Below, one piece after another: positions 54,953 through 64,000 of a stretch of DNA of 64,000 bases (the stretch's first letter is position 1; the number at the start of each line of letters is the position of its first letter). Source of the DNA: Paenibacillus kobensis NBRC 15729 (GTDB taxonomy: Bacteria > Bacillota > Bacilli > Paenibacillales > Paenibacillaceae). The notes below the pieces were generated by a model that saw nothing but the letters and a program-made list of their open reading frames with translations, searched no databases and was not told the DNA's origin. Position numbers and translations under genes: made by a program. The stretch is taken from the NCBI RefSeq assembly GCF_004000825.1, contig NZ_BILZ01000023.1, forward strand, positions 1-64,000. Direction: 5' to 3'.

Positions 54953-57169
54953 GTATGGATCGAGAGGAGAAATGGACCATTGGCGATTCGATTTGATGCG
55001 AACAAACAACTCTTTCATCTGCAGACGGCTGCAACGAGCTATGCTTTTGAGCTTGTAGAAGGCAAATATCCTTCTCATGTATATTGGGGACGCCGCATTC
55101 GAGGCAATCAGCTGCATACGCTTGTCGAGCGTGCTGAGCGAGCCTCGTTCTCGCCGCACCCGGTGCCGGAACGGGGAAATATATCATTCGATACGATGCC
55201 ACATGAATATCCGGGTTACGGCAACTCCGATTTCCGTACGCCGGCTTTCGAAGCACAATACGATAACGGCACAACGGTGACTGATCTTCGGTATGAATCG
55301 CATGAAATTATTCAAGGGAAGCCTGCGCTGCCGGGCTTGCCGGCGGTCTATGCGGAGTCGGACGATGAGGCAGAGACGCTTCGCGTCAAGCTGCGTGACA
55401 GCTTGTCCGGACTTGCGGTGACGTTAACTTATACGGTAATGGAATCGTTAAACGTGATTACGCGCTCGGCGTCGTTCTCGAACGAAGGAAGCGGGACGGT
55501 CTTGCTGCGCCGCGCATTGTCGATGAGTATTGATATGCCGGGCGATCGCTTCGACTTGCTTCATTTGTCGGGGGCATGGTCACGAGAGAGGGATGTGTAC
55601 CGCAGTCCTCTGCGTCCCGGCATGCAGTCGATCGAGAGCCGAAGAGGCTCCAGCAGCCATATGCAAAACCCGTTCGTTGCTCTGCTCGAGCACGGCGCAA
55701 CAGAAGACGCCGGCGATGTATACGGGGCAAGCTTCGTCTACAGCGGCAGCTTCCTTGCTGGCGTGGAAGTGGATCAATTCCGGACGTCGCGTCTGTTTAT
55801 GGGGATCAATCCGTTCGACTTCGGCTGGCAGCTGGAAGCGGGAGAGACGTTCCAAACGCCGGAGACCGTCCTCGTCTATTCGCCTGACGGGCTTGGCGGC
55901 ATGTCCCGGATTTATCATGAGCTGTATCGAACGCGGCTGTGCCGCGGCGCTTATCGCGATGCCGTGCGTCCCGTGCTTGTGAACAACTGGGAGGCAACGT
56001 ATTTCGACTTCGACGCAGATAAGTTGGAAGCTATTGCGGCGGTCGGCAGCGAGCTGGGCATGGAGCTGTTCGTGCTGGACGACGGTTGGTTCGGCAAGCG
56101 CAACAGCGATACGAACTCGCTCGGAGACTGGTTCGTCAACAAGGAGAAGCTGCCGGGCGGCTTGCAGGATGTAGCGGGCCGGATCAATAAGCTCGGCATG
56201 CAGTTCGGTCTCTGGTTCGAACCGGAAATGGTATCGCCGGACAGCGAACTGTACCGTGCTCATCCGGACTGGTGCTTGCATGTGCCGGGCCGGTACCGGA
56301 CGGAGGGGCGCCAACAATTGATTCTCGATGTGAGCCGCCCGGATGTGCAGCAGTATCTGATCGAGACGATTTCCGGCGTGCTTAGCAGCGCTCCTATTAC
56401 GTATGTCAAATGGGATATGAACCGCAACATGACCGAGATCGGTTCCGCTCTTCTGCCGCCGGAGCGGCAGCGCGAGACGGCTCACCGCTATATGCTCGGA
56501 CTGTACAGCGTGTTGGAGCAAATTACGTCGAGGTTCCCGAACGTGCTGTTCGAGAGTTGCTCGGGCGGCGGCGGCCGGTTCGATCCAGGGATGCTCTATT
56601 ACATGCCTCAGACATGGACGAGCGATAATACGGATGCGATTTCACGCCTTCGCATTCAATATGGCACCAGCATCGTCTATCCAGCCAGTGCAATGGGGGC
56701 GCATATATCGGAGGTGCCGAACCATCAGGTCGGCCGGCTGACGTCGCTCCAGACGCGCGGACATGTTGCGATGTCGGGCAACTTCGGTTACGAGCTCGAC
56801 CTCACCGAATTCACGGACGAAGACAAAGCGATTGTGCGCGATCAGATCGCGGAATACAAAACCATTCGTCCGCTCGTTCAGTTCGGCGACTTCTACCGCT
56901 TGCGCAGTCCGTTCGAGGGCAACGTGACGTCCTGGATGTTCGTTTCGAAGGACCGGACGGAATCGATGGTCGTATATGTGCAAGTATTGAATGAACCGAA
57001 CGAGCCGCTTGGCCGTCTGAAGCTCAAAGGGCTTGACCCGTCGCGGAACTACCGCCTCGCAGGCACCGACCGCATATACGGGGGAGACGAGCTTATGTAC
57101 GCGGGTATCGCTGCACCGCGTTTCCATGGCGATTTCGGCAGCGCACTGATTCGTTTTATCGCAGAATAA
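54926..57169 (+). CDS. Alpha-galactosidase, GH36
   Basis: This protein of 747 residues releases terminal alpha-galactose from raffinose-type sugars or galactomannan side chains. It has an N-terminal beta-sandwich (1-330) and a TIM barrel with DDGWFGKRN, nucleophile Asp497 in YVKWDMNRNMTE and acid/base Asp567 in TWTSDNTDAISR, 70 residues apart as in characterised GH36 enzymes. No signal peptide, so it is cytoplasmic; no sugar transporter lies beside it. The ATG at 54926 fits the family N-terminus and AAAGGGA; the upstream GTG (54857) is unlikely. It is an insertion relative to the usual ctpB-uvrB order. Confidence 0.93.
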   Translation: MIHYERSFFVWIERRNGPLAIRFDANKQLFHLQTAATSYAFELVEGKYPSHVYWGRRIRGNQLHTLVERAERASFSPHPVPERGNISFDTMPHEYPGYGNSDFRTPAFEAQYDNGTTVTDLRYESHEIIQGKPALPGLPAVYAESDDEAETLRVKLRDSLSGLAVTLTYTVMESLNVITRSASFSNEGSGTVLLRRALSMSIDMPGDRFDLLHLSGAWSRERDVYRSPLRPGMQSIESRRGSSSHMQNPFVALLEHGATEDAGDVYGASFVYSGSFLAGVEVDQFRTSRLFMGINPFDFGWQLEAGETFQTPETVLVYSPDGLGGMSRIYHELYRTRLCRGAYRDAVRPVLVNNWEATYFDFDADKLEAIAAVGSELGMELFVLDDGWFGKRNSDTNSLGDWFVNKEKLPGGLQDVAGRINKLGMQFGLWFEPEMVSPDSELYRAHPDWCLHVPGRYRTEGRQQLILDVSRPDVQQYLIETISGVLSSAPITYVKWDMNRNMTEIGSALLPPERQRETAHRYMLGLYSVLEQITSRFPNVLFESCSGGGGRFDPGMLYYMPQTWTSDNTDAISRLRIQYGTSIVYPASAMGAHISEVPNHQVGRLTSLQTRGHVAMSGNFGYELDLTEFTDEDKAIVRDQIAEYKTIRPLVQFGDFYRLRSPFEGNVTSWMFVSKDRTESMVVYVQVLNEPNEPLGRLKLKGLDPSRNYRLAGTDRIYGGDELMYAGIAAPRFHGDFGSALIRFIAE

Positions 57170-57194
57170 TTGAATCGTTTCTATTGCAGTTGCA

Positions 57195-57223
57195 GCCGTC
57201 CCGCTCTGGGGCGGTTGTTTCTT
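57195..57223 (+). terminator. Alpha-galactosidase terminator
   Basis: GCCGTCCC-GCTCT-GGGGCGGT (two G-T pairs) followed by TGTTTCTT. Confidence 0.7.
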
Positions 57224-57647
57224 ATTGGAGCCGTGCTTTCGCTTCTCCCTCTTTTTGAAATGGACGAAATGCGGCTTCCCGGACTTTATCTCTCAAATCC
57301 TATCGTGCATCTGTTTTTCGTCTCTTTTCCTGGCGCCCGTGCGCGCTGCGCCTATACGCTGATTGCTTCCTCTTTTTCATGTACCGAACATCATCGGCTT
57401 TCTGATCCATGGCCCTTTCTCTTTTCCATGCGCCGAACATCGGCATCGCCGCTCCTTGCTTCCTTCCTCATTTGGCGTTCGCGTTTATGGCCTTTCGCAA
57501 GCCCGAAACCCATCTTTTACTCAACACAAGTCCTTGCTGCGTTCTCTATTTCTCTCGTATTGCTGCCGCTTTTTCGCAACTGTATTGCTGCTGTTTTTCA
57601 AGGAGCAACATGCGGCGCATTCGGCGTCCGTTCACATTTTGTTCGAT
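57224..57647. other. Pyrimidine-rich intergenic stretch
   Basis: About 420 bases rich in C and T on the plus strand. Two imperfect copies of a CATG-n-CCGAACATC motif (near 57378 and 57428) are present. Overlapping open frames lack ribosome sites and recognisable domains, so no gene is called. Confidence 0.5.
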
Positions 57648-57676
57648 TGACGATGGCTGGGCAAATTTGTTATAGT
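57648..57676 (+). promoter_or_regulatory. Promoter of marR-MMPL operon
   Basis: TTGACG (57648-57653), 17 bases, TATAGT (57671-57676) with TGT before the -10. Confidence 0.78.
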
Positions 57677-57704
57677 TCGATAGTGAAACTATTCTACAGT
57701 AAAA

Positions 57705-57723
57705 CTGTTCGACAATCGAACAG
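57705..57723 (+). promoter_or_regulatory. Candidate MarR operator
   Basis: CTGTTCGACAATCGAACAG is a perfect palindrome (8-bp arms, 3-bp centre) about 20 bases after the predicted start of transcription. Its size and position fit autorepression by the MarR protein encoded next. Confidence 0.65.
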
Positions 57724-57761
57724 CCTTCAAAAATGAATGATACAGAAAGGAGCGTGAGACG

Positions 57762-58223
57762 ATGGACAGAGAGACGCTGCATCAGATGATCGACCGGTAC
57801 ATTGCGGCTTCCTTCACCGTGAACCGCAGACTGAACGCCTTAATTAAGGATATTGCGCCTGGTGAGATAACGCCTGACCAGTGCTCGGCATTACGTTATT
57901 TGCGAGAGAACGGACGGACGACTTCATCGGAGCTGGCAGACATTTTTTGCGTGGGCAAGAGTTCGATCACGGCCATAATCACCAGGCTGTCCGACAAAAA
58001 GTTAATCGACCGCATTCCCGACGAGAAGGACCGTCGCGTCAACTATTTGGTGCTGACGCCGGAAGGCGAGGAGATCACGAAGCTGTTCGACAGCAAGCTG
58101 GAGGAGCTGCTCGGTCATTATTTGGTTCACTTCGACTACAAGGAAGCACGAACGTTTATAGAGACCTTCGAGAAGTTGGCTGCCGTGCTTGTTCACACAC
58201 AGGGGTCGCCGGAATCCAATTAG
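57762..58223 (+). CDS. MarR family transcriptional regulator
   Basis: This 153-residue winged-helix protein has TSSELADIFCVGKSSITAII as the recognition helix-turn-helix, and the wing LIDRIPDEKDRRVNYLVLT, characteristic of MarR. N- and C-terminal helices would form the dimer. AAAGGAGCG precedes the ATG. The adjacent MMPL transporter, 27 bases downstream, is the probable regulated target. The inducer is unknown. Confidence 0.93.
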   Translation: MDRETLHQMIDRYIAASFTVNRRLNALIKDIAPGEITPDQCSALRYLRENGRTTSSELADIFCVGKSSITAIITRLSDKKLIDRIPDEKDRRVNYLVLTPEGEEITKLFDSKLEELLGHYLVHFDYKEARTFIETFEKLAAVLVHTQGSPESN

Positions 58224-58250
58224 AATGGCGAAGGAAGGGATTGGAGCAGG

Positions 58251-61200
58251 ATGAGAACCATTTTGAAAATGCGTTGGCTCGTGCTTGTAATCTGGATTGC
58301 GGCGCTTGCCGGCTTGATGTTCACAGCGCCTGATATGGCGCAGCTCGTCAGAGACAAAGGGCAGGTCGGCGTGCCGGACGGGTACAGCTCCACGGATGCG
58401 GAGAAGCTGCTTGAAGGACTCAGCGGCAAAGCCGGCGGCGATACAGGATTGTCGACCGTACTCGTGTTCCACCGTGACGGCGGGCTTAGCGCAGACGATA
58501 TGGCGCAAGCGAAGCAAGCGATAGACCGGTTATCGAATGATGGGGAACAGTACGGCGTGACGTCCGTGACATCCCATTTTATAACGGCAGAATTGAAGGA
58601 TCAGCTGGTGTCCAAGGACGGGGCAACCGTCATTGCGCTGGCGAAGGTCGAATCGGAAGGCAGACTGCCGCAGGAGATGAGTGAAGGTCTCTATAAAGCC
58701 ATGTCCGACGTGAAAGCCGATCATTATATTACAGGCGGATGGGTTATCGGTGAAGATGTCGTGCAGAGCTCGCAGGAAGGTCTGAAAAAGACAGAGCTCA
58801 TTACTGTCGGCTTCATTCTCGTCATTCTGTTCCTTGTGTTCCGCTCGGCGGTTGCACCGATCGTGCCGCTGCTGGCCGTCGGGTTCAGCTATGTGACGTC
58901 GCAGTCGATCGTCGCATTTCTCGTTGAGTATATGGATTTCCCGTTGTCCAATTTTACGCAAATATTCATGGTGGCGGTTATGTTCGGGATCGGGACGGAC
59001 TACTGCATTCTGCTGATCAGCCGGTATAAGGAAGAGTTGATCCATCGCGGAGACCGTACGGAGGCGATCGTCGAGACGTACCGGACGGCAGGCCGTACCG
59101 TATTGTTCTCGGGTCTGGCTGTGTTCGTCGGATTTGCCGCGATTGGCTTCTCGACATTCGTCCTGTACCGCTCGGCGGTGGCGGTGGCGGTCGGTGTAGC
59201 GGTGATGCTTATCGCTTTGTTCACACTCGTTCCGTTCTTCTTGGCGGTGCTGGGCAATGCGCTGTTCTGGCCGGCCAAAGGATCGCTCGAGCATAAGGAG
59301 AGCAAGATGTGGGGGGCGGTCGGCGCATTCTCGCTGAAGCGGCCGCTTTGGGCGCTCGTCATTCTGCTGGTGCTGACCGTGCCGGCATTGACGGCGTATA
59401 AAGGATCGATTTCGTTCAACTCGCTGGACGAGATCGGCGACAAATACGATTCGGTCAAAGCGTTCAACCTGGTCGCGGACAGCTTCGGGCCTGGTGAGAC
59501 GCTGCCGACGAGTGTTGTGATCAAATCCGATAAGCCGATGGGTACGACTGAAGGGCTTGCGGCAATCGAGCAGATAAGCCGGGAGCTGTCCAAAGTCGAA
59601 GGCGTCCAGACGGTGCGCAGCGCGACGAGGCCGATGGGCACCGCTCCGGACGATTTCCTGGTCGCGGATCAGGTCGGTACGCTGGAAGACGGGCTCGGCC
59701 AAAGCGGCGACGGCTTGACGACGATCGGCAACGGTTTGTCCGAAGCGAGCAAGTCGCTGAGCGAGAACGCGCCGAAGCTGGAGGAAGCGGCGGCAGGCGC
59801 GGGCAAGCTGGTTGAAGGCACGGCGGCATTAAAATCCGGCGTGTCGGAGCTCGGAGCCGGCTTGAAGCGGATCGAGCAAGGCATCAAGGACGGTTCGCTT
59901 GGAGCCGGACAGCTGAAAGCCGGACTGGAGGATGCGCGTCAAAGCGCTGTTCAACTGTCCGAAGCGGCGAAGAAGCTGGAAGGCAGCTACAGCGGGCTGG
60001 GCGACGGTCTGAAGCAGCTGCAGGGCAGTTATTCGGAGCTGGCTGAAGAGCAAGCGAAACTGGCGGACGGGTTGCAGTCGGTGGGCACGGGGCTGGAGGG
60101 GCTCGGCGACAAATATCCGGAGCTTCGCGATGATGAGGCATTCACCAATGCGCTCGGCGCGGTCGGCAAGCTGCAAAGCGACGCTGCTTCGCTGAACAGC
60201 CGGCTGAGCAAGCTGAACGGCCAACTGGACGGCCTTGCCGGCGGTGTCAGCCAAGCGAATGACGGCTTAAGCCAAGCGGCGTCCGGCCAGGCGGCGCTCG
60301 CCTCCGGGCTGAAAACGCTGGCCGATGGCATTGGCAAGCTCCAAACGGGGCTGAACGAAGCGGCAGCCGGCCAAGGCGCTATCGTATCGAAGCTTCCGGA
60401 CGTGACGTCCGGTCTCGATGAGCTGGCGGGCGGACAGAAGCAGCTTCAGTCCGGATTTGCCGAGCTGAACGGCCAGCTGTCCGAGCTGACAGGCGGACTC
60501 GACCAGAGTGTCGACGGCTTGAAGCAGGTTACGGACGGATTGGGCTCGGCAAGAGGTTATTTGACCGAGTTGTCTTCCGCGCCGGACAAAGGCATGACCG
60601 GTTGGTTCGTGCCGGGTCAGGCATCGGATAATGCCCAGTTCACGCAGGCGCTTGACGCTTATATGTCGCCGGACCGGATGACGGTGAAATTCGACGTAGT
60701 GTTCGCTGGCAACCCTTACGAGCTGGAGACGATGTCGCGGATTGAGGGGCTGAAGGCTGCTGCAGCGCGCGGACTGCAGGATACGGCGTTCGCTTCCGCA
60801 GAATACGCGGTCGGAGGCATTACGAGCAATAACCAGGATCTTAAAGTGATGTCGGATGGCGATTATTCCAAGACCGTCGTGTACATGCTGATCGGGATCG
60901 GCATCATTCTGATCGCCCTGTTCCGGTCGATCGTGATGCCTCTGTACATGATCGCTTCGCTTCTGCTTACATTCTATACATCGCTTGCGGTATCGGAGAT
61001 CATCTTCGTCCGCTTGCTCGGGCATACCGGCGTCAGCTGGGCGGTGCCGTTCTTCGGCTTCGTCATGCTCATGGCGCTCGGTATTGACTACAGCATCTTC
61101 TTAATGGACCGGTTCAAAGAATACCGCCATTTGCCGCCATCGGAAGCGATTCTTCTCGCGATGCGCCGGATGGGAACGGTCATCATGTCGGCTGCCGTCA

Positions 61201-61469
61201 TATTGGGAGGAACGTTCGCGGCGATGCTTCCGTCGGGCGTCATGTCGCTGCTTCAGATTGCGACGATCGTGCTGTGCGGATTGTTCATGTATGCGCTCAT
61301 TATGCTGCCGTTGTTCATTCCGATCATGGTCCGCATGTTCGGCGAAGCGAATTACTGGCCGTTCATGCGCCGTTCGGATGGAGTTTTGCACGGAGGGTCT
61401 GAGTCTGTTCGCCATGGCGGAAGCGGGCATCATGGCGGTGCCAGCCGGCCGCAGGATACGACGGTATAG
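58251..61469 (+). CDS. MMPL/RND superfamily transporter with long coiled-coil insert
   Basis: This 1072-residue transporter has an N-terminal TM, a periplasm-side domain, an MMPL helix bundle at about 180-390 (MFGIGTDYCILLISRYKEEL), an extended alanine/glycine/leucine heptad region at about 470-790, and a second bundle at about 875-1040 (MALGIDYSIFLMDRFKEYR). The GTDYC and GIDYS motifs carry the proton-relay Asp-Tyr pairs. The YhgE-like coiled coil between halves is typical of Firmicute YdfJ-type exporters of lipids or antibiotics. Substrate unknown. The C-terminal tail is His/Gly-rich. Confidence 0.9.
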   Translation: MRTILKMRWLVLVIWIAALAGLMFTAPDMAQLVRDKGQVGVPDGYSSTDAEKLLEGLSGKAGGDTGLSTVLVFHRDGGLSADDMAQAKQAIDRLSNDGEQYGVTSVTSHFITAELKDQLVSKDGATVIALAKVESEGRLPQEMSEGLYKAMSDVKADHYITGGWVIGEDVVQSSQEGLKKTELITVGFILVILFLVFRSAVAPIVPLLAVGFSYVTSQSIVAFLVEYMDFPLSNFTQIFMVAVMFGIGTDYCILLISRYKEELIHRGDRTEAIVETYRTAGRTVLFSGLAVFVGFAAIGFSTFVLYRSAVAVAVGVAVMLIALFTLVPFFLAVLGNALFWPAKGSLEHKESKMWGAVGAFSLKRPLWALVILLVLTVPALTAYKGSISFNSLDEIGDKYDSVKAFNLVADSFGPGETLPTSVVIKSDKPMGTTEGLAAIEQISRELSKVEGVQTVRSATRPMGTAPDDFLVADQVGTLEDGLGQSGDGLTTIGNGLSEASKSLSENAPKLEEAAAGAGKLVEGTAALKSGVSELGAGLKRIEQGIKDGSLGAGQLKAGLEDARQSAVQLSEAAKKLEGSYSGLGDGLKQLQGSYSELAEEQAKLADGLQSVGTGLEGLGDKYPELRDDEAFTNALGAVGKLQSDAASLNSRLSKLNGQLDGLAGGVSQANDGLSQAASGQAALASGLKTLADGIGKLQTGLNEAAAGQGAIVSKLPDVTSGLDELAGGQKQLQSGFAELNGQLSELTGGLDQSVDGLKQVTDGLGSARGYLTELSSAPDKGMTGWFVPGQASDNAQFTQALDAYMSPDRMTVKFDVVFAGNPYELETMSRIEGLKAAAARGLQDTAFASAEYAVGGITSNNQDLKVMSDGDYSKTVVYMLIGIGIILIALFRSIVMPLYMIASLLLTFYTSLAVSEIIFVRLLGHTGVSWAVPFFGFVMLMALGIDYSIFLMDRFKEYRHLPPSEAILLAMRRMGTVIMSAAVILGGTFAAMLPSGVMSLLQIATIVLCGLFMYALIMLPLFIPIMVRMFGEANYWPFMRRSDGVLHGGSESVRHGGSGHHGGASRPQDTTV

Positions 61470-61514
61470 TTCGGAGCAGGTGTTTTTGGATAGGAGTATG
61501 GGTAGAGACTGAAG

Positions 61515-61541
61515 AGCGCGCCTTTCATGGCGCGCTTTTTT
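61515..61541 (+). terminator. marR-MMPL terminator
   Basis: AGCGCGCC-TTTCAT-GGCGCGCT followed by TTTTT. Confidence 0.92.
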
Positions 61542-61599
61542 GTTATGCCGGTCATTTGTGACGGTTATCCGGAACGGATTACGGTTTGGAGGAGGGTCT

Positions 61600-61795
61600 C
61601 ATTGCAGTCGGTGCAACGAAATACGGGGATTAGGCGGGGAACCATTCGTTCATTGCACAACGTACAATGGGAAATGGGCAGAAATCGATATTTTAGAGTA
61701 AAGGCTGACTGTTGTGCTGATTTGGGTTGTATGAAATGCAATCAAGCCTATGCGGCAGGCGAACATTGGTTGTTTTCATTGTACAGAGTACAATC
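61600..61795. repeat. Cluster B of four TTGYA-N5-TRCAA inverted repeats
   Basis: Sites start at 61602 (TTGCAGTCGGTGCAA), 61653 (TTGCACAACGTACAA), 61727 (TTGTATGAAATGCAA) and 61779 (TTGTACAGAGTACAA), spaced 51, 74 and 52 bases, almost exactly as in cluster A at 45304-45496. Sequence between sites is diverged but short matches remain (AAGGCTG; TTGTTT before the fourth site). Confidence 0.75.
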
Positions 61796-61916
61796 TAGTT
61801 ATGGATTCGCTGGCAGTGTTTTGATCACAGCAGGGGGGATGGGCAGTCGTGAATTAATAGGTTGCCGCACATTCATGCTGCCGGAAGGTTAATGATTACC
61901 CCGCTCATATTCCAAA

Positions 61917-61945
61917 TTGCATCGGCATCTGGAAAACGATATAAT
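61917..61945 (+). promoter_or_regulatory. Sigma-A promoter of uvrB
   Basis: TTGCAT (61917-61922), 17 bases, TATAAT (61940-61945). Confidence 0.82.
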
Positions 61946-61950
61946 GGATG

Positions 61951-61964
61951 GGAACACACATTCG
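61951..61964 (-). promoter_or_regulatory. LexA box at the uvrB transcription start
   Basis: Read on the minus strand, CGAATGTGTGTTCC matches 13 of 14 positions of CGAACRNRYGTTYC. It covers the expected start of transcription, a repressing position. uvrB is a known LexA target in Bacillus. Confidence 0.78.
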
Positions 61965-62093
61965 AGTTTCTGTCCCGATTCGACGGGCAGATTCGATCGG
62001 TTGCTGTCTATTAAGGCAGGCCTATTGGGCATACAGATTAATAGAACTTCATTTTATAAATAAACAATAATGCCAGGGAGGTGAGCGGCCGAC

Positions 62094-64000
62094 ATGGAGA
62101 CGGTAGAGAGGCTGAATAAACCGTTCAAGCTGATGAGCGAATACAAGCCGCAGGGCGACCAGCCGGGGGCGATCCGAGAATTGGTCGAGGGTATCGATAA
62201 TGGCGAACGGTATCAGACACTGCTTGGTGCGACGGGTACGGGCAAGACGTACACCATTGCGAACACGATCGCGCAGTTGAACCGTCCGACGCTCGTTATC
62301 GCGCACAATAAGACGCTGGCGGCACAGTTGTGCAGCGAGTTTCAGGAGTTTTTTCCGGAAAATGCAGTGTCCTACTTCGTCAGCTACTACGACTACTTCC
62401 AGCCGGAAGCTTATATTCCGTCGACGGATACGTACATCGAGAAGGATTCGAGCATTAACGACGAGATCGACAAGCTGCGCCACTCGGCGACGAGCTCGCT
62501 GTTCGAGAGGCGCGACGTCATTATCGTAGCCAGCGTATCGTGCATCTACGGTCTCGGTTCGCCAAGCGAGTACGGGAGCCTTGTGCTGTCGCTGCGGGTC
62601 GGCATGGAGAAGTCCCGCGACGCGATTCTGCACAAGCTGGTGGACATTCAATACCAGCGGAACGATATCAACTTCATTCGCGGCACCTTCCGTGTGCGCG
62701 GCGACGTGATTGAGATATTCCCAGTCGCGAACAACGAGCGCGCCATGCGAGTCGAACTGTTCGGCGACGAGATCGAGCGGATTACCGAGATCGATGTACT
62801 TACGGGCGAGATCGTGGGCGAACGCGACCACATCGCGATTTTCCCGGCATCCCACTTCGTTACGCATGAGGAGACGATGAAGCGGGCGCTCGTCAATATC
62901 GAGCGGGAGCTGGAGGAGCGTCTTGCGGAGCTGCGCGATCAGGGCAAGCTGCTCGAGGCGCAGCGGCTGGAGCAACGGACGCGCTATGATATCGAGATGA
63001 TGCAGGAGATGGGCTTCTGCTCCGGCATCGAGAACTACTCAGGTCCGCTCACATTCCGCGAACGCGGATCAACGCCGTATACGTTGATGGACTATTTTCC
63101 TGACGATATGCTGATCGTCATCGACGAGTCTCACGTGACACTGCCGCAGATTCGTGCGATGTACAACGGGGACCGTGCGCGCAAGGAAGTGCTCGTCGAG
63201 CACGGCTTCCGGCTGCCGTCGGCGATGGATAACCGGCCGCTTCGGTTCGAGGAGTTCGAGGGAAAGGCGGGCCAGATGATCTATGTATCCGCTACGCCGG
63301 GACCTTATGAGCTAGAGCAATGTCCGACAATGGTGCAGCAGATCATTCGGCCGACGGGTCTCATCGATCCGCCGATCGAGGTGCGTCCGACAAAGGGGCA
63401 GATCGACGATCTGCTTAGCGAGATTCGAGACCGGGTGACGAAGGATGAGCGCGTGCTCGTGACGACGCTGACGAAGAAGATGGCGGAGGATCTGACCGAC
63501 TACTTCAAGGACGTCGGCATTAAGGTGCGGTATATGCACTCGGATATTAAAACGCTCGAACGGATGCAGATTTTGCGCGACTTGCGTCTGGGCTCGTTCC
63601 ATGTTCTCGTCGGCATTAACTTGCTTCGCGAAGGGTTGGACTTGCCGGAAGTATCGCTCGTTGCGATTCTCGATGCGGATAAGGAAGGATTCCTTCGTTC
63701 GGAACGGTCGCTTATTCAGACGATCGGCCGCGCTGCCCGGAATTCCGAAGGGCGCGTTATTATGTACGGAGACAAGATTACGGACTCCATGGATAAAGCG
63801 ATCAAGGAGACGGACCGCCGCCGTACGATTCAGATCGCTTATAACGAGCAGCACGGTATTACGCCGCAGACGATCCGCAAGAAGATTCATGACGTTATCG
63901 AGGCGACGAAGGTTGCTGAACAGAAGGCGGACTACCTGACGGGAACCGGCGCAGGCGGCAAGCTGACGAAGAAGGAGCGCCAGTCGCTTATTCAGCGCTT
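62094..64000 (+). CDS. uvrB: Excinuclease ABC subunit B, 3' end cut by window
   Basis: 635 codons are present of a protein usually near 660, so only the C-terminal UvrC-binding helices are missing. UvrB is the damage-verifying helicase of nucleotide excision repair. Motifs are Walker A GATGTGKT, the beta-hairpin [21 protein letters not shown] (split here), DESH box [18 protein letters not shown]-like VSATPG and helicase motif [10 protein letters not shown]. The start at ATG 62094 has GGAGGTGAG upstream. The frame is open to the right edge. Confidence 0.97.
   Translation, partial: METVERLNKPFKLMSEYKPQGDQPGAIRELVEGIDNGERYQTLLGATGTGKTYTIANTIAQLNRPTLVIAHNKTLAAQLCSEFQEFFPENAVSYFVSYYDYFQPEAYIPSTDTYIEKDSSINDEIDKLRHSATSSLFERRDVIIVASVSCIYGLGSPSEYGSLVLSLRVGMEKSRDAILHKLVDIQYQRNDINFIRGTFRVRGDVIEIFPVANNERAMRVELFGDEIERITEIDVLTGEIVGERDHIAIFPASHFVTHEETMKRALVNIERELEERLAELRDQGKLLEAQRLEQRTRYDIEMMQEMGFCSGIENYSGPLTFRERGSTPYTLMDYFPDDMLIVIDESHVTLPQIRAMYNGDRARKEVLVEHGFRLPSAMDNRPLRFEEFEGKAGQMIYVSATPGPYELEQCPTMVQQIIRPTGLIDPPIEVRPTKGQIDDLLSEIRDRVTKDERVLVTTLTKKMAEDLTDYFKDVGIKVRYMHSDIKTLERMQILRDLRLGSFHVLVGINLLREGLDLPEVSLVAILDADKEGFLRSERSLIQTIGRAARNSEGRVIMYGDKITDSMDKAIKETDRRRTIQIAYNEQHGITPQTIRKKIHDVIEATKVAEQKADYLTGTGAGGKLTKKERQSLIQR

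Noticed and set aside
57170-57736. 188-codon open frame directly after the alpha-galactosidase stop
   Set aside because: TTG start with no ribosome site, crosses the terminator, promoter and MarR palindrome, and has no recognisable domain.
61527-61892. 121-codon open frame upstream of uvrB
   Set aside because: Its SLxxVQ pattern comes from the TTGYA-N5-TRCAA palindromes, and it lacks a family match I can recall.

Overview
The window comes from a motile, low-to-mid GC Firmicute, most likely a Paenibacillaceae member (Paenibacillus/Cohnella type). The order comFA-comFC-yvyF-flgM-flgN-flgK-flgL-yviE-fliW-csrA-hag-fliD-flaG-fliS-fliT, then hpf-secA-prfB-yitT, then ftsE-ftsX-ctpB, then uvrB follows the flagellar/sec segment of the Bacillus subtilis chromosome. 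The insertions are a flagellin-modification island and an arginine operon. No rRNA, tRNA, CRISPR array or intact insertion sequence was seen.

Positions 1-2600 hold the end of the late competence genes comFA/comFC and yvyF. Positions 2600-12600 hold the late flagellar genes: the sigma-D inhibitor FlgM, the hook-filament junction, the FliW-CsrA-Hag control circuit, flagellin, cap and export chaperones. Five sites with one geometry (TAAA, exactly 16 bases, then NCCGATAN or a one-mismatch variant) sit in front of flgM, hag, fliD, fliB and a secreted discoidin-domain protein. They outline a local sigma-D regulon.

Positions 12600-29600 are accessory. They hold a secreted VWA protein with eight IPT/TIG repeats, then a glycosylation cluster (two SunS-like glycosyltransferases with TPRs counting the one beside hag, a CDP-6-deoxyhexose route of rfbF, a reductase-like SDR, an rfbC-like epimerase and rfbG, a third glycosyltransferase, an acyltransferase-like protein and an FkbM methyltransferase). 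A cold-shock gene, the flagellin lysine methylase FliB and the AT-rich discoidin gene follow. Flagellin in this organism is therefore probably both glycosylated and N-methylated.

Positions 29600-44650 are GC-rich housekeeping sequence: hpf, secA, prfB with its programmed +1 frameshift, a YitT-family gene, and argC-argJ-argB-argD-argF-argG-argH for ornithine and arginine synthesis. A 124-bp imperfect palindrome lies between argC and argJ.

Positions 44650-45790 are repeat-rich and hold the most striking locus. A 27-codon holin-like type I toxin gene has a perfect LexA box over its promoter and a well-formed antisense RNA gene facing it from the 3' side. Around it lie duplicated terminator hairpins, a cluster of four TTGYA-N5-TRCAA inverted repeats (a second cluster with nearly the same spacing lies in front of uvrB), and a 9/10-bp satellite.

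Positions 45790-64000 encode cell-envelope and repair functions: a VanW protein and an unknown secreted protein on the minus strand, then ftsE-ftsX, a LytM/M23 hydrolase activator, a CtpB-type protease, a PDZ membrane protein, an alpha-galactosidase, a MarR regulator with an MMPL transporter, and uvrB behind a LexA-type operator. uvrB is cut by the window end.
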